Source: DATLGB01 sp038258425 (GTDB taxonomy: Bacteria > Actinomycetota > Thermoleophilia > Solirubrobacterales > Solirubrobacteraceae). Taken from it: a stretch of 37,708 bases of DNA. A program made the position numbers and the translations under genes. Below, piece by piece: positions 16,293 to 23,854 of the stretch. The stretch is from the NCBI GenBank assembly GCA_038258425.1, contig JBBSPV010000038.1, positions 1-37,708 of the forward strand, given 5' to 3'. Every line of letters starts with the position of its first letter. Position 1 is the first letter of the stretch. Under the pieces are notes generated by a model. That model was not told where the DNA came from. It searched no databases and saw nothing but the letters and a program-made list of their open reading frames with translations.

Positions 16293-16783
16293 ACCTGGAC
16301 CGGGCACTCGGAGAAGACCGTCGCCTTCTGGGTCTTCGGCCGGTCGGCGTCGGCCGGATCGACGTAGGCGATCGTGCGCCTGCCCGCCCACCCCGCGGGC
16401 AGCAGCAGGACACGGACGAACGCCGACGGCTCGTCGGGCGAGGTGGTGGCCAGCACGGGCGCCGGGCCCGCCTCGAACCACGGCTCGCCCGGGCCGTAGG
16501 TCGTGGTCTCGCCCTCACTCTCGATGGTGATCGAGCCGAAGAGCAGGCAGCGGATGCCCGAGCCGGGATGGGTGTGGCGCAGGGCCACGCCGCCCGGCGG
16601 GAAGTCGACGCGGTCGTGGCGCATGAGCCAGCCCGTGGCCGGGTCGAGCGCGACCGTCCGGGCCAGCAGCGCGCCCTCGGCTTCCGCCTCCGCCTCGAGC
16701 AGGCTCCAGCGCAGGCCCGACTCGGGGTCGACCACGGTGTTCGGCCCGTCCGGGCCCGCGTCACGGAAGAGCGCGAAGATCAA
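16289..16783 (-). CDS. Cupin-domain protein with TTG start
   Basis: This 164-aa protein has a cupin core in its second half. RHTHPGSGIRCLLFGSITIE supplies a His pair, and YGPGEPWFEAGPAPVL is the second motif, in which the usual final His is not evident. Metal binding may thus be incomplete. The N-terminal region (GLRWSLLEAEAEAEGALLAR, then DPATGWLMRHDRVDFPPG) resembles the acetylacetone-cleaving or ChrR-type cupins only loosely. The only sensible start is TTG at 16783, making a TTGA overlap with the SDR stop, parallel to the GTGA/ATGA joints around it. No function can be assigned. Confidence 0.75.
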   Translation of the reverse strand: MIFALFRDAGPDGPNTVVDPESGLRWSLLEAEAEAEGALLARTVALDPATGWLMRHDRVDFPPGGVALRHTHPGSGIRCLLFGSITIESEGETTTYGPGEPWFEAGPAPVLATTSPDEPSAFVRVLLLPAGWAGRRTIAYVDPADADRPKTQKATVFSECPVQV

Positions 16784-17529
16784 TGGAAGTACTGCCCGCC
16801 GTCGATGACCATGGTCTGACCGGTGATGAAGCTCGAGCCCGGCTCGCACAGGAAGGCCACGGCGCCGACGACGTCCTCGGGCACCTGGTCGCGCTTGAGC
16901 GTGCGGGCGGAGACGGAGGCGTCCTGCAGGGCCTGCACGACCTCGGGATGGTCGTGGACGCCCTGGCTCATGGTGAAGCCCGGGGCGACGCAGTTGACGA
17001 GGATCTCCGCCGGGCCGAGCTCCTTGGCCAGCACGCGCGTCAGCGCGACGATCGCGCCCTTGCTCGTCACGTAGTGGGCGAGGAACGGGACGCCTCGGAA
17101 CGGCGTGCCGGAGGAGATGTTCACGATGCGCCCGCCGCCGCGCTCGCGCATGGGCCCGACCACGGCCCGGGCGCACAGGAAGACGCTCATGACGTTGACG
17201 TCCATGACCTGGCGCCACTCGTCGACGCCGATCTCCTCGAACGGCCGCATGGCCAGCGACGCGTACAGGCCGGCGTTGTTGACGAGCACGTCGATGCCGC
17301 CGCAGCGCTCGACGGTCTCGTCCGCCATGCGCGCGACGTCGCCCTCGCTGGAGACGTCGACGGTCAGGCCCACGCCCTCCGGGTACGACGCAGCGGCCGC
17401 CTCGGCGCCCTGCAGGTCGGCCACGACGATCCGCGCGCCGCGGGCGGCGAGCTCATCCGCGATGGCGCGGCCGATGCCCTGCGCGCCGCCGGTGACGATC
17501 GCCACCCGGCCCTCGAGCGAGCCGCTCAT
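16780..17529 (-). CDS. SDR-family NAD(P)-dependent oxidoreductase
   Basis: This 249-aa classical SDR has TGGAQGIG at about 13-20, an Asp at the end of beta-2 (VVADLQ) predicting NAD(H) preference, LVNNAG, a Ser in NISSGTPFRG, a YVTSK Tyr/Lys pair and the C-terminal VIDGGQ. All four catalytic residues are present. The ATG is in an ATGA overlap with the NIPSNAP-like stop. Its position between the aldehyde dehydrogenase and the ThDP enzyme suggests it makes the ketone or 2-oxo compound for the next steps. The substrate is unknown. Confidence 0.92.
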   Translation of the reverse strand: MSGSLEGRVAIVTGGAQGIGRAIADELAARGARIVVADLQGAEAAAASYPEGVGLTVDVSSEGDVARMADETVERCGGIDVLVNNAGLYASLAMRPFEEIGVDEWRQVMDVNVMSVFLCARAVVGPMRERGGGRIVNISSGTPFRGVPFLAHYVTSKGAIVALTRVLAKELGPAEILVNCVAPGFTMSQGVHDHPEVVQALQDASVSARTLKRDQVPEDVVGAVAFLCEPGSSFITGQTMVIDGGQYFH

Positions 17530-17840
17530 CGGATCGGGGAGAAGGACGTGGGGATCAGCAGCCGGTTGCGCTGGGTGTGCAGCAGCGGCTGCAGGCGGGG
17601 GAGGAAGGCCTTCCAGCGCTCGTCGGCCTGCAGCTGCGCCCGGCGCCGCTCGCGCTCGGCGTAGGAGTCGTAGCCCCACAGCTGGACGATCGAGCTGAGG
17701 TCCCCGACGTCGACGGTGAACGCGCCGATCAGGTTGCCCAGGACGGCCTGCTGGAGCTCCGTGCCCTCCTCGGCGTACAGGCGCACGACCTCCGGCAGCT
17801 TGCCCGTATGGACCTGGTAGGTCCGCTCCTCGACGATCAC
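17526..17840 (-). CDS. NIPSNAP-family small protein
   Basis: This 104-aa protein starts with IVEERTYQVHTGKLPEVVRLY and contains LIGAFTVDVGDLSSIVQLWGY followed by SYAERERRRAQL (quoted in parts), which is the NIPSNAP ferredoxin-like alpha/beta barrel pattern. Such proteins are found next to catabolic dehydrogenases and monooxygenases, but their reaction is unknown. The GTG start lies 7 nt after the aldehyde dehydrogenase stop, whose last codons contain a GGGGGAG ribosome-site-like stretch. The length is that of a single NIPSNAP domain. Confidence 0.82.
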   Translation of the reverse strand: MIVEERTYQVHTGKLPEVVRLYAEEGTELQQAVLGNLIGAFTVDVGDLSSIVQLWGYDSYAERERRRAQLQADERWKAFLPRLQPLLHTQRNRLLIPTSFSPIR

Positions 17841-17847
17841 GCCGCGC

Positions 17848-19284
17848 TCACACTCCCCCCATGCACAGGTACTTGGTCTCCAGCCACTCGTCGATGCCGT
17901 ACTTGGAGCCCTCGCGGCCGATGCCGGACTCCTTGAAGCCGCCGAACGGCGCGACCTCGGTCGAGACGACCCCGGTGTTGATGCCGAGGATCCCGTACTC
18001 GAGCCCCTCCGACACGCGCCAGATGCGGGCCATGTCGCGGCTGTAGAAGTAGCTCGAGAGGCCGTAGGGCGTGTCGTTGGCCTTGCGCACCGCCTCCGCC
18101 TCGTCGGCGAAGCGCGAGATGCCGGCCACGGGCCCGAAGGTCTCCTCGTTGCTCATGGCCATGGTGTCCGTGACCCCGGTGAGCACCGTGGGCGCGAAGA
18201 ACTGCGGGCCGGCCGGGTGCGGGTCGCCACCCAGCAGCAGCTCGGCGCCGCCGTCCCGCGCGTCGGCGACGTGGCGCTTGACCTTCTCGACGCCCGTGAC
18301 GTCGATCAGCGGCCCGACGTCGACCTCCGGGGCGGTCCCCTCGGCCACGACGAGGGCCGCGGCCCGCTCCGTGAAGCCGGCCACGAAGGCGTCGTAGACC
18401 GCGTCCTGGATGAGGATGCGGTTGGCCGAGATGCACGTCTGGCCCGAGTTGCGGAACTTGCAGGTCACGGCGCCCGCGATCGCCGCGTCGAGGTCGGCGT
18501 CGTCGAAGACGATGAACGGGGCGTTGCCGCCGAGCTCGAGCGAGACCGGCTTGACCTGGCCGGCGCACTGGGCCATGAGGAGCTTGCCGACCTCGGTGGA
18601 GCCGGTGAAGCCGAGCTTGCGCACGAGCGGGTTCGACGTCATCTCGCCGCCGATCCGCGGTGCGTCGTCGGCGTCGCCGGTGACGACGCTCAGCACGCCC
18701 GGCGGCAGCCCGGCCTCCACGCCGAGGGCCATGACCGCCAGCGCGGTCAGCGGCGTCTGCTCCGCGGGCTTGAGCACCATCGTGCAGCCGGCGGCCAGCG
18801 CCGGGGCGGCCTTGCGCGTGGGCATGGCGGCGGGGAAGTTCCACGGCGTGATCCCGGCCGCGACCCCGACGGGCTCCTTGGTGACGAGGATGCGCCGGTC
18901 GGGCGCATAGGTCGGGACCGTGTCCCCGTAGACGCGCTTGGCCTCCTCGCCGAACCACTCGAGGAAGCTCGCGGCGTAGGCGACCTCCACGCGGGCCTCG
19001 GCCAGCGGCTTGCCCTGCTCGGACGTGAGCAGGGCGGCGAGCTCCTCCGCGTGGTCGGCCATGAGATCCGCCCAGCGGCGCAGGATCCGCGCGCGGTCCT
19101 TGGCCAGGGTCGCGCGCCAGCCCGGCAGCGCGCGGTGGGCGGCCCCGATGGCGCGGCGCGTCTCCGCCGCGCCCAGGCGGGGGACGTGGGCGAGCGTCCG
19201 GCCCGTGGCCGGGTCGAGGACCGCGAACGTCGACCCGTCGTCCGCGTCGACCCAGGCCCCGTCGACGTGGGCCTGGGTGATCAC
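17848..19284 (-). CDS. NAD(P)-dependent aldehyde dehydrogenase, succinate-semialdehyde dehydrogenase-like
   Basis: This 478-aa aldehyde dehydrogenase has the complete catalytic set: Asn149 in ITPWNFP, Glu250 in LELGGNAPF and the nucleophile Cys284 in NSGQTCISANR. The C-terminal region has EVAPFGGFKESGIGREG. The NSGQTC context and overall length match the GabD-like branch, which uses succinate semialdehyde, glutarate semialdehyde and 2-oxoglutarate semialdehyde. It therefore probably oxidises a dicarboxylic semialdehyde. The GTG start overlaps the isochorismatase-like stop (GTGA). A 2-oxoglutarate semialdehyde role would connect to the keto-deoxy-sugar-acid dehydratase at 31842, which is speculative. 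Confidence 0.9.
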   Translation of the reverse strand: MITQAHVDGAWVDADDGSTFAVLDPATGRTLAHVPRLGAAETRRAIGAAHRALPGWRATLAKDRARILRRWADLMADHAEELAALLTSEQGKPLAEARVEVAYAASFLEWFGEEAKRVYGDTVPTYAPDRRILVTKEPVGVAAGITPWNFPAAMPTRKAAPALAAGCTMVLKPAEQTPLTALAVMALGVEAGLPPGVLSVVTGDADDAPRIGGEMTSNPLVRKLGFTGSTEVGKLLMAQCAGQVKPVSLELGGNAPFIVFDDADLDAAIAGAVTCKFRNSGQTCISANRILIQDAVYDAFVAGFTERAAALVVAEGTAPEVDVGPLIDVTGVEKVKRHVADARDGGAELLLGGDPHPAGPQFFAPTVLTGVTDTMAMSNEETFGPVAGISRFADEAEAVRKANDTPYGLSSYFYSRDMARIWRVSEGLEYGILGINTGVVSTEVAPFGGFKESGIGREGSKYGIDEWLETKYLCMGGV

Positions 19285-19901
19285 CCCCCGAGGCCCTGCG
19301 CGATCTCGTCGCACGCGGCGACGCGCGCGACGTTCGTCATCGCGTACTCCAGCGCCACGCGCTGCCAGTCGTCCCCCGTGGTCGACGTCCCGTCGGAGGC
19401 GACGACGACCTCGTAGCCGGCGTCGGCCCCGTGGCGGGCGGTGTGCTCGATGGACATGTTCGTCCACGCCCCGGTGACGATGATCGTCTCCGCGCCGAGC
19501 CCGCGCAGGAGGATGTCCAGGCGCGTGTCGTAGAAGCCGTTCATCCGCATCTTCTCCACGACGTGGTCGCCCTCGGCCGGCTCGAGGCCGTCGACGGGCG
19601 CCGCGCCCCAGCTGCCGCGCACGAGCGCATCGGCGTCGCCGACGCCCGCAAACAGCGGGGCGTTGCGCCTGAGCCCCACCGCACCCGGCTCGACGACGTA
19701 CCAGACGTGGATCACCGGCACGCCGGCGCTGCGGCACGCCGACGCGAGCCCGGCGACGTTGGCGACGACGTTCTGCGCCGTGGCGTGCGCCGGCGCCCCC
19801 GAGTCGGCGAAGGCGCCGCCCTCGATGATCACGTCGTTCTGCAGATCCTGGATGATGAGCGCCGACCGCTTGGGGTCGAGCGTCAGCCGGTCGTCAGCCA
19901 T
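19281..19901 (-). CDS. Isochorismatase-fold hydrolase with Ser in place of the nucleophile Cys
   Basis: This 206-aa cysteine-hydrolase-fold protein has Asp19 (LIIQDLQND) and Lys117 (VVEKMRMNGFYDT) of the usual catalytic triad. The third position, normally Cys in TNxCVExTA, is Ser150 here (TNMSIEHTA). Nicotinamidase, N-carbamoylsarcosine amidase, biuret hydrolase and RutB need the Cys. True isochorismatases lack it and hydrolyse a vinyl ether with the Asp alone. The protein may therefore act on an ether or enol ether, or be an altered amidohydrolase. The ATG at 19901 lies 4 nt after the SMP-30 stop. It is the second gene of the directon, so an early pathway step is likely. Confidence 0.87.
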   Translation of the reverse strand: MADDRLTLDPKRSALIIQDLQNDVIIEGGAFADSGAPAHATAQNVVANVAGLASACRSAGVPVIHVWYVVEPGAVGLRRNAPLFAGVGDADALVRGSWGAAPVDGLEPAEGDHVVEKMRMNGFYDTRLDILLRGLGAETIIVTGAWTNMSIEHTARHGADAGYEVVVASDGTSTTGDDWQRVALEYAMTNVARVAACDEIAQGLGG

Positions 19902-19905
19902 GTCG

Positions 19906-20820
19906 TCACCTCATGTAGGGCAGCCGGTTGCCGGCCACGTTGCAGCGGATGCGGTACATCGACGTCGACGCGGGGATGAACAGCCACGTCCAGTCCGGGC
20001 CGCCCCAGTTGAGGTTGCCGACGTTCTCGGGCACCTCGATCAGGCCGAGGTGGGTGCCGTCCGGGTCGAAGACCCAGACCCCGCCCGGGCCGGTCACGTA
20101 GACGTTGCCGCGCTCGTCGAGCTTCATCCCGTCCACGAGCTCGCCGCTGTCGAGGTCGCCCGTGCCGATGCCCTCCGCGAAGACCCGGCCGTTGCTGGGC
20201 CGGCCCTCGTCGCCGACGTCGAAGACGCGGATGTGGGCGTGGTCGGTGTCGTTGACGTAGAGCGTGCGCTCGTCGGCGGTGAGGCACAGCCCGTTGGGCT
20301 GGGAGAAGTCGTCCAGCACGAGCTCGGGGTCCCCGCCCTGCGGCCCGATCCGGTAGACCCCCTGGTAGTCGAGCTCCTGCTCGCGCTCGACGCCGAAGCC
20401 GGGCATGCGCCCGAAGGTCGGGTCGGTGAAGTAGATCGTGCCGTCGGAGCTCACGATGACGTCGTTGGGGCTGTTGAGCTCCTTGCCGTCGTGATGGCCG
20501 GCGAGCACCTCGCGGCCCGTGCCGGTGCCGTCGGGGTCCATCCGCACGAGCGAGCTCGTGACGTGCTCGCAGACGAGCAGCCGGCCCTCGTTGTCGAACG
20601 TCATCCCGTTGCCCTTGTTCGAGGGCTTGGCGAGCTCCGTCACCCCGTCGGCCTCGCTCCAGCGCCGGCGCGTGTCGCCGGGCATGTCGCTGAAGAGCAG
20701 GTAGCCGTCGGGGTGCCACAGCGGGCCCTCCGTGAACACGAACCCGGTGCCGAGCCGGTCGAGCTCGGCGTCCTCGTCGATCAACTCGCGCAGTGCCGGC
20801 TCCTTGACCTGCAGTCCCAT
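19906..20820 (-). CDS. SMP-30/gluconolactonase/LRE-family hydrolase
   Basis: This 304-aa six-bladed beta-propeller has the single-metal site of the family: Glu31 (FTEGPLWHPDG), Asn176 (SQPNGLCL) and Asp230 (VDGMKLDERGNVYV). SPNDVIVSSDGTIYFTDP is the family's central signature. Such enzymes open sugar or other lactones, releasing an acid. There is no signal peptide, so it is cytoplasmic. The ATG at 20820 has a GGAGGGTGAGG ribosome site. It is the first gene of the long leftward directon, with an 83-bp gap before it that carries a candidate operator/promoter. Confidence 0.9.
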   Translation of the reverse strand: MGLQVKEPALRELIDEDAELDRLGTGFVFTEGPLWHPDGYLLFSDMPGDTRRRWSEADGVTELAKPSNKGNGMTFDNEGRLLVCEHVTSSLVRMDPDGTGTGREVLAGHHDGKELNSPNDVIVSSDGTIYFTDPTFGRMPGFGVEREQELDYQGVYRIGPQGGDPELVLDDFSQPNGLCLTADERTLYVNDTDHAHIRVFDVGDEGRPSNGRVFAEGIGTGDLDSGELVDGMKLDERGNVYVTGPGGVWVFDPDGTHLGLIEVPENVGNLNWGGPDWTWLFIPASTSMYRIRCNVAGNRLPYMR

Positions 20821-20903
20821 CCTCACCCTCCACGCTCGATAGTCGATACCTCGACCAGCCGGGCGCGAACGTAACAGACGTCTCCAGGTTCGGCGACCCC
20901 GCC
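20821..20903 (-). promoter_or_regulatory. Promoter/operator region of the large catabolic directon
   Basis: This is the 83-bp gap between the VWA gene stop and the lactonase start. On the minus strand it holds a direct repeat, TATCGA-C-TATCGA (20848-20836), unusually AT-rich for this DNA, followed by GGAGGG as ribosome site. TATCGA(CT) may also serve as a -10; TTACGT about 20 bp upstream is a weak -35 candidate. Related TATCGA motifs lie beside other promoters of the window. Confidence 0.4.
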
Positions 20904-22031
20904 TCAGGCCTCGTGACGGCGCCCGACGCCGGCGAGCAGGCCGGCCAGCGCCTCGAGGCTGGCGAGATTGTGCCCGGCGACGAAGCGGTCCACGTAGGGC
21001 AGCGCCGCGCGCATGCCGGCCGACAGCGGCTCGTAGCGCGGGCTGCCCTTGAGCGGGTTGACCCACACGACCGCGTGGGCCTGGCGGTGCAGCCGGCGCA
21101 TCTCCCGGCCCACGAGGTCGGGGTCGTCGCGCTCCCAGCCGTCCGAGACGATGAGCACGACGGCGCCGCGCGTCAGCGCCCGGCGCCCCCAGACGTCGTT
21201 GAAGGTCTTCAGCGCGTCGCCGATGCGCGTGCCGGCGGCCCAGTCCACGACGCTGCGGGCGGCGCGGGCCAGGGCCTCCTCCGGGTCGCGGGAGGCGAGC
21301 TCGGGCGTCAGCCGCGTCAGCCGCGTGCCGAACGCGAAGACCTCGACGCCGCGGCCCGCGCGCACCGTGGCGTGCAGGTAGAGCAGCAGCGCCCGCGTGT
21401 AGGCCTCCATCGAGCCCGACACGTCGCAGAGCAGCACGAGCTTGCGCGGGGCCTGCGTGCGCCGGCGGAAGCGGCGCTGGACGGCGTCGCCGCCCGTGCC
21501 GATCGAGGCCCGGGCCATCGCCCGCAGGTCCAGCGCGGTGCCGCGCCGGTGCGGGCGCAGGCGGCGCGAGCGGCGGCGGGGGCGCTCCGTGGCGACGGCC
21601 GCGATAAGGGCCCGCGCGGCCCGGACCTCGTCGGGGCTCATGGCCGCGAAGTCCTTGTGCCGCAGGACCTCGTGGGCGCTGTGGCCGATGGACTCGGGCT
21701 CGCCGCCGGCGGGCGGCTCGCCACCGCCCGTGTCGCTGCGCGTGCGGCGCACGCCCCGCTGCAGCTCGCGGCGGTCCTCGTCGGCCCGGCTCGGCGCGGG
21801 CGTCGGCCGGCGCAGGAACCAGGCGTCGAAGGCCCGGTCGAACGGGGCGATGTCCTCCCGGCGGGCCACGAGCGTGGTCCGCAGCGTCCAGTAGACGTCC
21901 TCCTGGCGGTCCAGCCGCACCCGGTCGAGGCCGGTGAGGGCGTCGGCGATGCGCCCCGGCCCGACCTCGAGCCCCGCCTCGCGCAGGACGCGGCCGAAGG
22001 TCACGACCTGGCGGGTGAGCGGCTCGCTCAC
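20904..22031 (-). CDS. VWA-domain protein, CoxE-like
   Basis: This 375-aa protein has a C-terminal von Willebrand A domain with an intact MIDAS motif DVSGS (Asp203, Ser205, Ser207) after RKLVLLC, and the later Asp in VSDGWERDDPD. The N-terminal 190 residues hold an Arg/Gly-rich low-complexity region (about 85-170) and the block AMARASIGTGGD before the domain. This matches CoxE of carbon monoxide dehydrogenase clusters, which works with the AAA ATPase CoxD on maturation of the Mo enzyme. The GTG overlaps the ATPase stop (GTGA). The Mo-hydroxylase genes are transcribed away from the same intergenic region, supporting a role in its assembly. Confidence 0.88.
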   Translation of the reverse strand: MSEPLTRQVVTFGRVLREAGLEVGPGRIADALTGLDRVRLDRQEDVYWTLRTTLVARREDIAPFDRAFDAWFLRRPTPAPSRADEDRRELQRGVRRTRSDTGGGEPPAGGEPESIGHSAHEVLRHKDFAAMSPDEVRAARALIAAVATERPRRRSRRLRPHRRGTALDLRAMARASIGTGGDAVQRRFRRRTQAPRKLVLLCDVSGSMEAYTRALLLYLHATVRAGRGVEVFAFGTRLTRLTPELASRDPEEALARAARSVVDWAAGTRIGDALKTFNDVWGRRALTRGAVVLIVSDGWERDDPDLVGREMRRLHRQAHAVVWVNPLKGSPRYEPLSAGMRAALPYVDRFVAGHNLASLEALAGLLAGVGRRHEA

Positions 22032-22930
22032 CCCGGCGCGACGGCCGCGGCGCGCCGGGCCTCCTCGATCAGCGCCACGACGGTGTCGTCGCGGACGGCG
22101 TCGAGGTCCTCGCGGTACTTGAGCACGGAGCCGAGCGTCTGCTCGACGACCTGCGGGTCGAGCTCGGAACAGCCCAGCGCCGTGAGCGCGTGGGTCCAGT
22201 CGATCGTCTCCGCGACGCCGGGGACCTTGGCGAGGTCGATCGTGCGGAGGCCGGCGACGAAGGCCGCGCACTGCGCCGCCAGGCGCTCGGGCACGCCCGG
22301 CACCCGCAGCCGGACGATCTCGATCTCGCGCTCGAGGGCGGGATGGGAGATCCAGTGGAACAGGCAGCGGCGCTTGAGCGCGTCGTGCAGCTCCCGCGTC
22401 CGGTTGGACGTGAGCACGACCGCGGGCCGGCGGGTCGCGGAGATCGTCCCGATCTCGGGGATCGTGATCTGGAAGTCGGAGAGGACCTCGAGCAGGAAGG
22501 CCTCGAACTCGTCGTCAGCGCGGTCGATCTCGTCGATGAGCAGCACGACCGGCTCCTCGGAGGCGATCGCCTCCAGCAGCGGGCGCCGGATGAGGTAGGC
22601 CGGCCCGAACAGCTCCTCCTCGTCGACCGTGCCCTCCTGGGCGGCCCGGATGTGCAGCAGCTGGCGCGCGTAGTTCCACTCGTAGACCGCGTGGGCGACG
22701 TCGAGGCCCTCGTAGCACTGCAGGCGCACGAGCCTGGCGCCCGTCGCGCGAGCCAGGGCCTTGGCCGCCTCGGTCTTGCCGACACCGGCCTCCCCCTCGA
22801 GCAGCAGCGGCTTCTGGATGGCCTGGGCGATGAACAACGCCGTCGCCAGACCGCGCTGGGGCAGGTAGCCCTGCTCGCGCAGCCGCGTCTCGACGTCGTC
22901 GATGGAGGCGAAGTCCGCGCCGGCGGTCAC
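22028..22930 (-). CDS. MoxR-type AAA+ ATPase, CoxD-like
   Basis: This 300-aa AAA+ ATPase of the MoxR group has Walker A GEAGVGKTE (46-54), Walker B VVLLIDEIDRAD (about 128-139), sensor 1 in VVLTSNRTRELHDAL and the Arg finger context LKRRCLFHW. MoxR/VWA pairs act as remodelling chaperones; CoxD is needed to activate the Mo/Cu centre of CO dehydrogenase. The only suitable start is GTG 22930. No ribosome site is visible, but a TACGCT -10 ends 8 nt upstream, so the transcript may be leaderless. It is divergent from the Mo-hydroxylase operon. Confidence 0.9.
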   Translation of the reverse strand: MTAGADFASIDDVETRLREQGYLPQRGLATALFIAQAIQKPLLLEGEAGVGKTEAAKALARATGARLVRLQCYEGLDVAHAVYEWNYARQLLHIRAAQEGTVDEEELFGPAYLIRRPLLEAIASEEPVVLLIDEIDRADDEFEAFLLEVLSDFQITIPEIGTISATRRPAVVLTSNRTRELHDALKRRCLFHWISHPALEREIEIVRLRVPGVPERLAAQCAAFVAGLRTIDLAKVPGVAETIDWTHALTALGCSELDPQVVEQTLGSVLKYREDLDAVRDDTVVALIEEARRAAAVAPG

Positions 22931-22938
22931 GATCGGGC

Positions 22939-22979
22939 AGCGTAGTTCCCTCGCGTCGTCTGTAGCTAACGATAATCGG
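22939..22979 (-). promoter_or_regulatory. Putative leaderless promoter of the CoxD-like gene with upstream AT-rich motif
   Basis: On the minus strand the -10 is TACGCT (22944-22939), 8 nt from the GTG; no strong -35 is seen. Upstream at 22966-22979 is a 14-bp motif (forward CTAACGATAATCGG) that matches 11 of 14 bases with TTATCGAGAATCGG at 13001-13014 upstream of livH. It lies between the divergent promoters and could be a shared operator. Confidence 0.4.
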
Positions 22980-23002
22980 TGGCGGGGTCCGGATGGGTGG
23001 TG

Positions 23003-23008
23003 TATAAG
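23003..23008 (+). promoter_or_regulatory. Putative -10 box of the Mo-hydroxylase operon
   Basis: TATAAG in an otherwise very GC-rich 118-bp divergent region, about 40 nt before the FAD-subunit ATG, leaves room for a leader with the AGGAGGAGAGG ribosome site at 23036-23046. No clear -35 is seen. Confidence 0.4.
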
Positions 23009-23048
23009 TCGGCGCGTCCGGGTCGGTTCCGCGTCAGGAGGAGAGGCA

Positions 23049-23840
23049 ATGGCAGGATCGGTTGACGCGGCGGAGGTCATCGTCGCCCAGTCCCCGCAGG
23101 AGGCCGTGGAGGCCTTCGGCGACGGCGGGATGACCCTCGTGGGCGGCGGGACGATCGTCGTGCCCGAGATCACCCACGGCCGGCTCGATCCGGGGCGCAC
23201 GCTCGTGCTCGGCCGGGCCGGGCTCGACGGCGTGCGCCGCGACGGCTCGCGCACGACGATCGGCGCGACGACGCGGCTGTCCGAGCTCGAGGACGCGCCC
23301 GACCCGCTCGGCATCGCCGTGCGGCACGTCGCCGACCGCGAGGTGCGCGGGCAGGCGACGCTCGGCGGCAACCTCTGCGCGCCGCCGGGCGTGGAGAGCC
23401 CGCGCGGCGACCTCCAGGCCGCGCTGATCGCGCTCGGGGCCGACGTGCGCTCCACCGGCGCCGGCGGCCAGCGCACGGACGATGCCGAGGCCTTCGTCGG
23501 CGCGGGCGACCGCGACCGGCTCGTGCTCGACGTCTCCTTCCCCGACCCCGAGGCCGGCGCCCGCCAGGCGGTCCGCCGGCCCCACGCCCACGCCTACACG
23601 GTCCTCAGCGTGTGCGTCGCCCGCACGGCCGGCGCGGTCCGCGTCGCGGTCTCGGGCGCCGGCCCGCACGGCGCGCGCTGCCCATCCGTCGAGCGGGCCT
23701 TCGCGGAGACCGCCGATCCCGAGGCGGCCGCCGCCCGCGTGCTGGACGACGTGACCCCCCACGACGACGCCCTTGCGTCGGCCTGGTACCGGAGCCGCAC
23801 GCTCCCGGTGCTGGTCCGCCGCGCCCTGGCCGAGCTCTAG
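23049..23840 (+). CDS. Molybdenum hydroxylase FAD-binding (medium) subunit
   Basis: This 263-aa protein is the FAD subunit of a xanthine oxidase-family enzyme, passing electrons from the 2Fe-2S clusters to an acceptor. The FAD-binding PCMH loops are seen in TLVGGGTIVVPEI (about 29-41) and QATLGGNLCAPPG (about 102-114). The C-terminal CO-dehydrogenase-flavoprotein domain covers about 160-260. It is somewhat shorter than CoxM (about 285). It has an excellent ribosome site before the ATG. The downstream order small, large-1, large-2 gives an F-S-L-M layout. The C-terminal VLVRRALAEL is typical of the family. Confidence 0.9.
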   Translation: MAGSVDAAEVIVAQSPQEAVEAFGDGGMTLVGGGTIVVPEITHGRLDPGRTLVLGRAGLDGVRRDGSRTTIGATTRLSELEDAPDPLGIAVRHVADREVRGQATLGGNLCAPPGVESPRGDLQAALIALGADVRSTGAGGQRTDDAEAFVGAGDRDRLVLDVSFPDPEAGARQAVRRPHAHAYTVLSVCVARTAGAVRVAVSGAGPHGARCPSVERAFAETADPEAAAARVLDDVTPHDDALASAWYRSRTLPVLVRRALAEL

Positions 23841-23854
23841 CGAGACGAGGAGCG

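Noticed and set aside
14251..19901. A Rut-type pyrimidine degradation operon (RutB and RutC analogues)
   Set aside because: The isochorismatase-like protein lacks the RutB Cys, the RidA-like protein lacks the catalytic Arg, and no RutA-type flavin monooxygenase is present.
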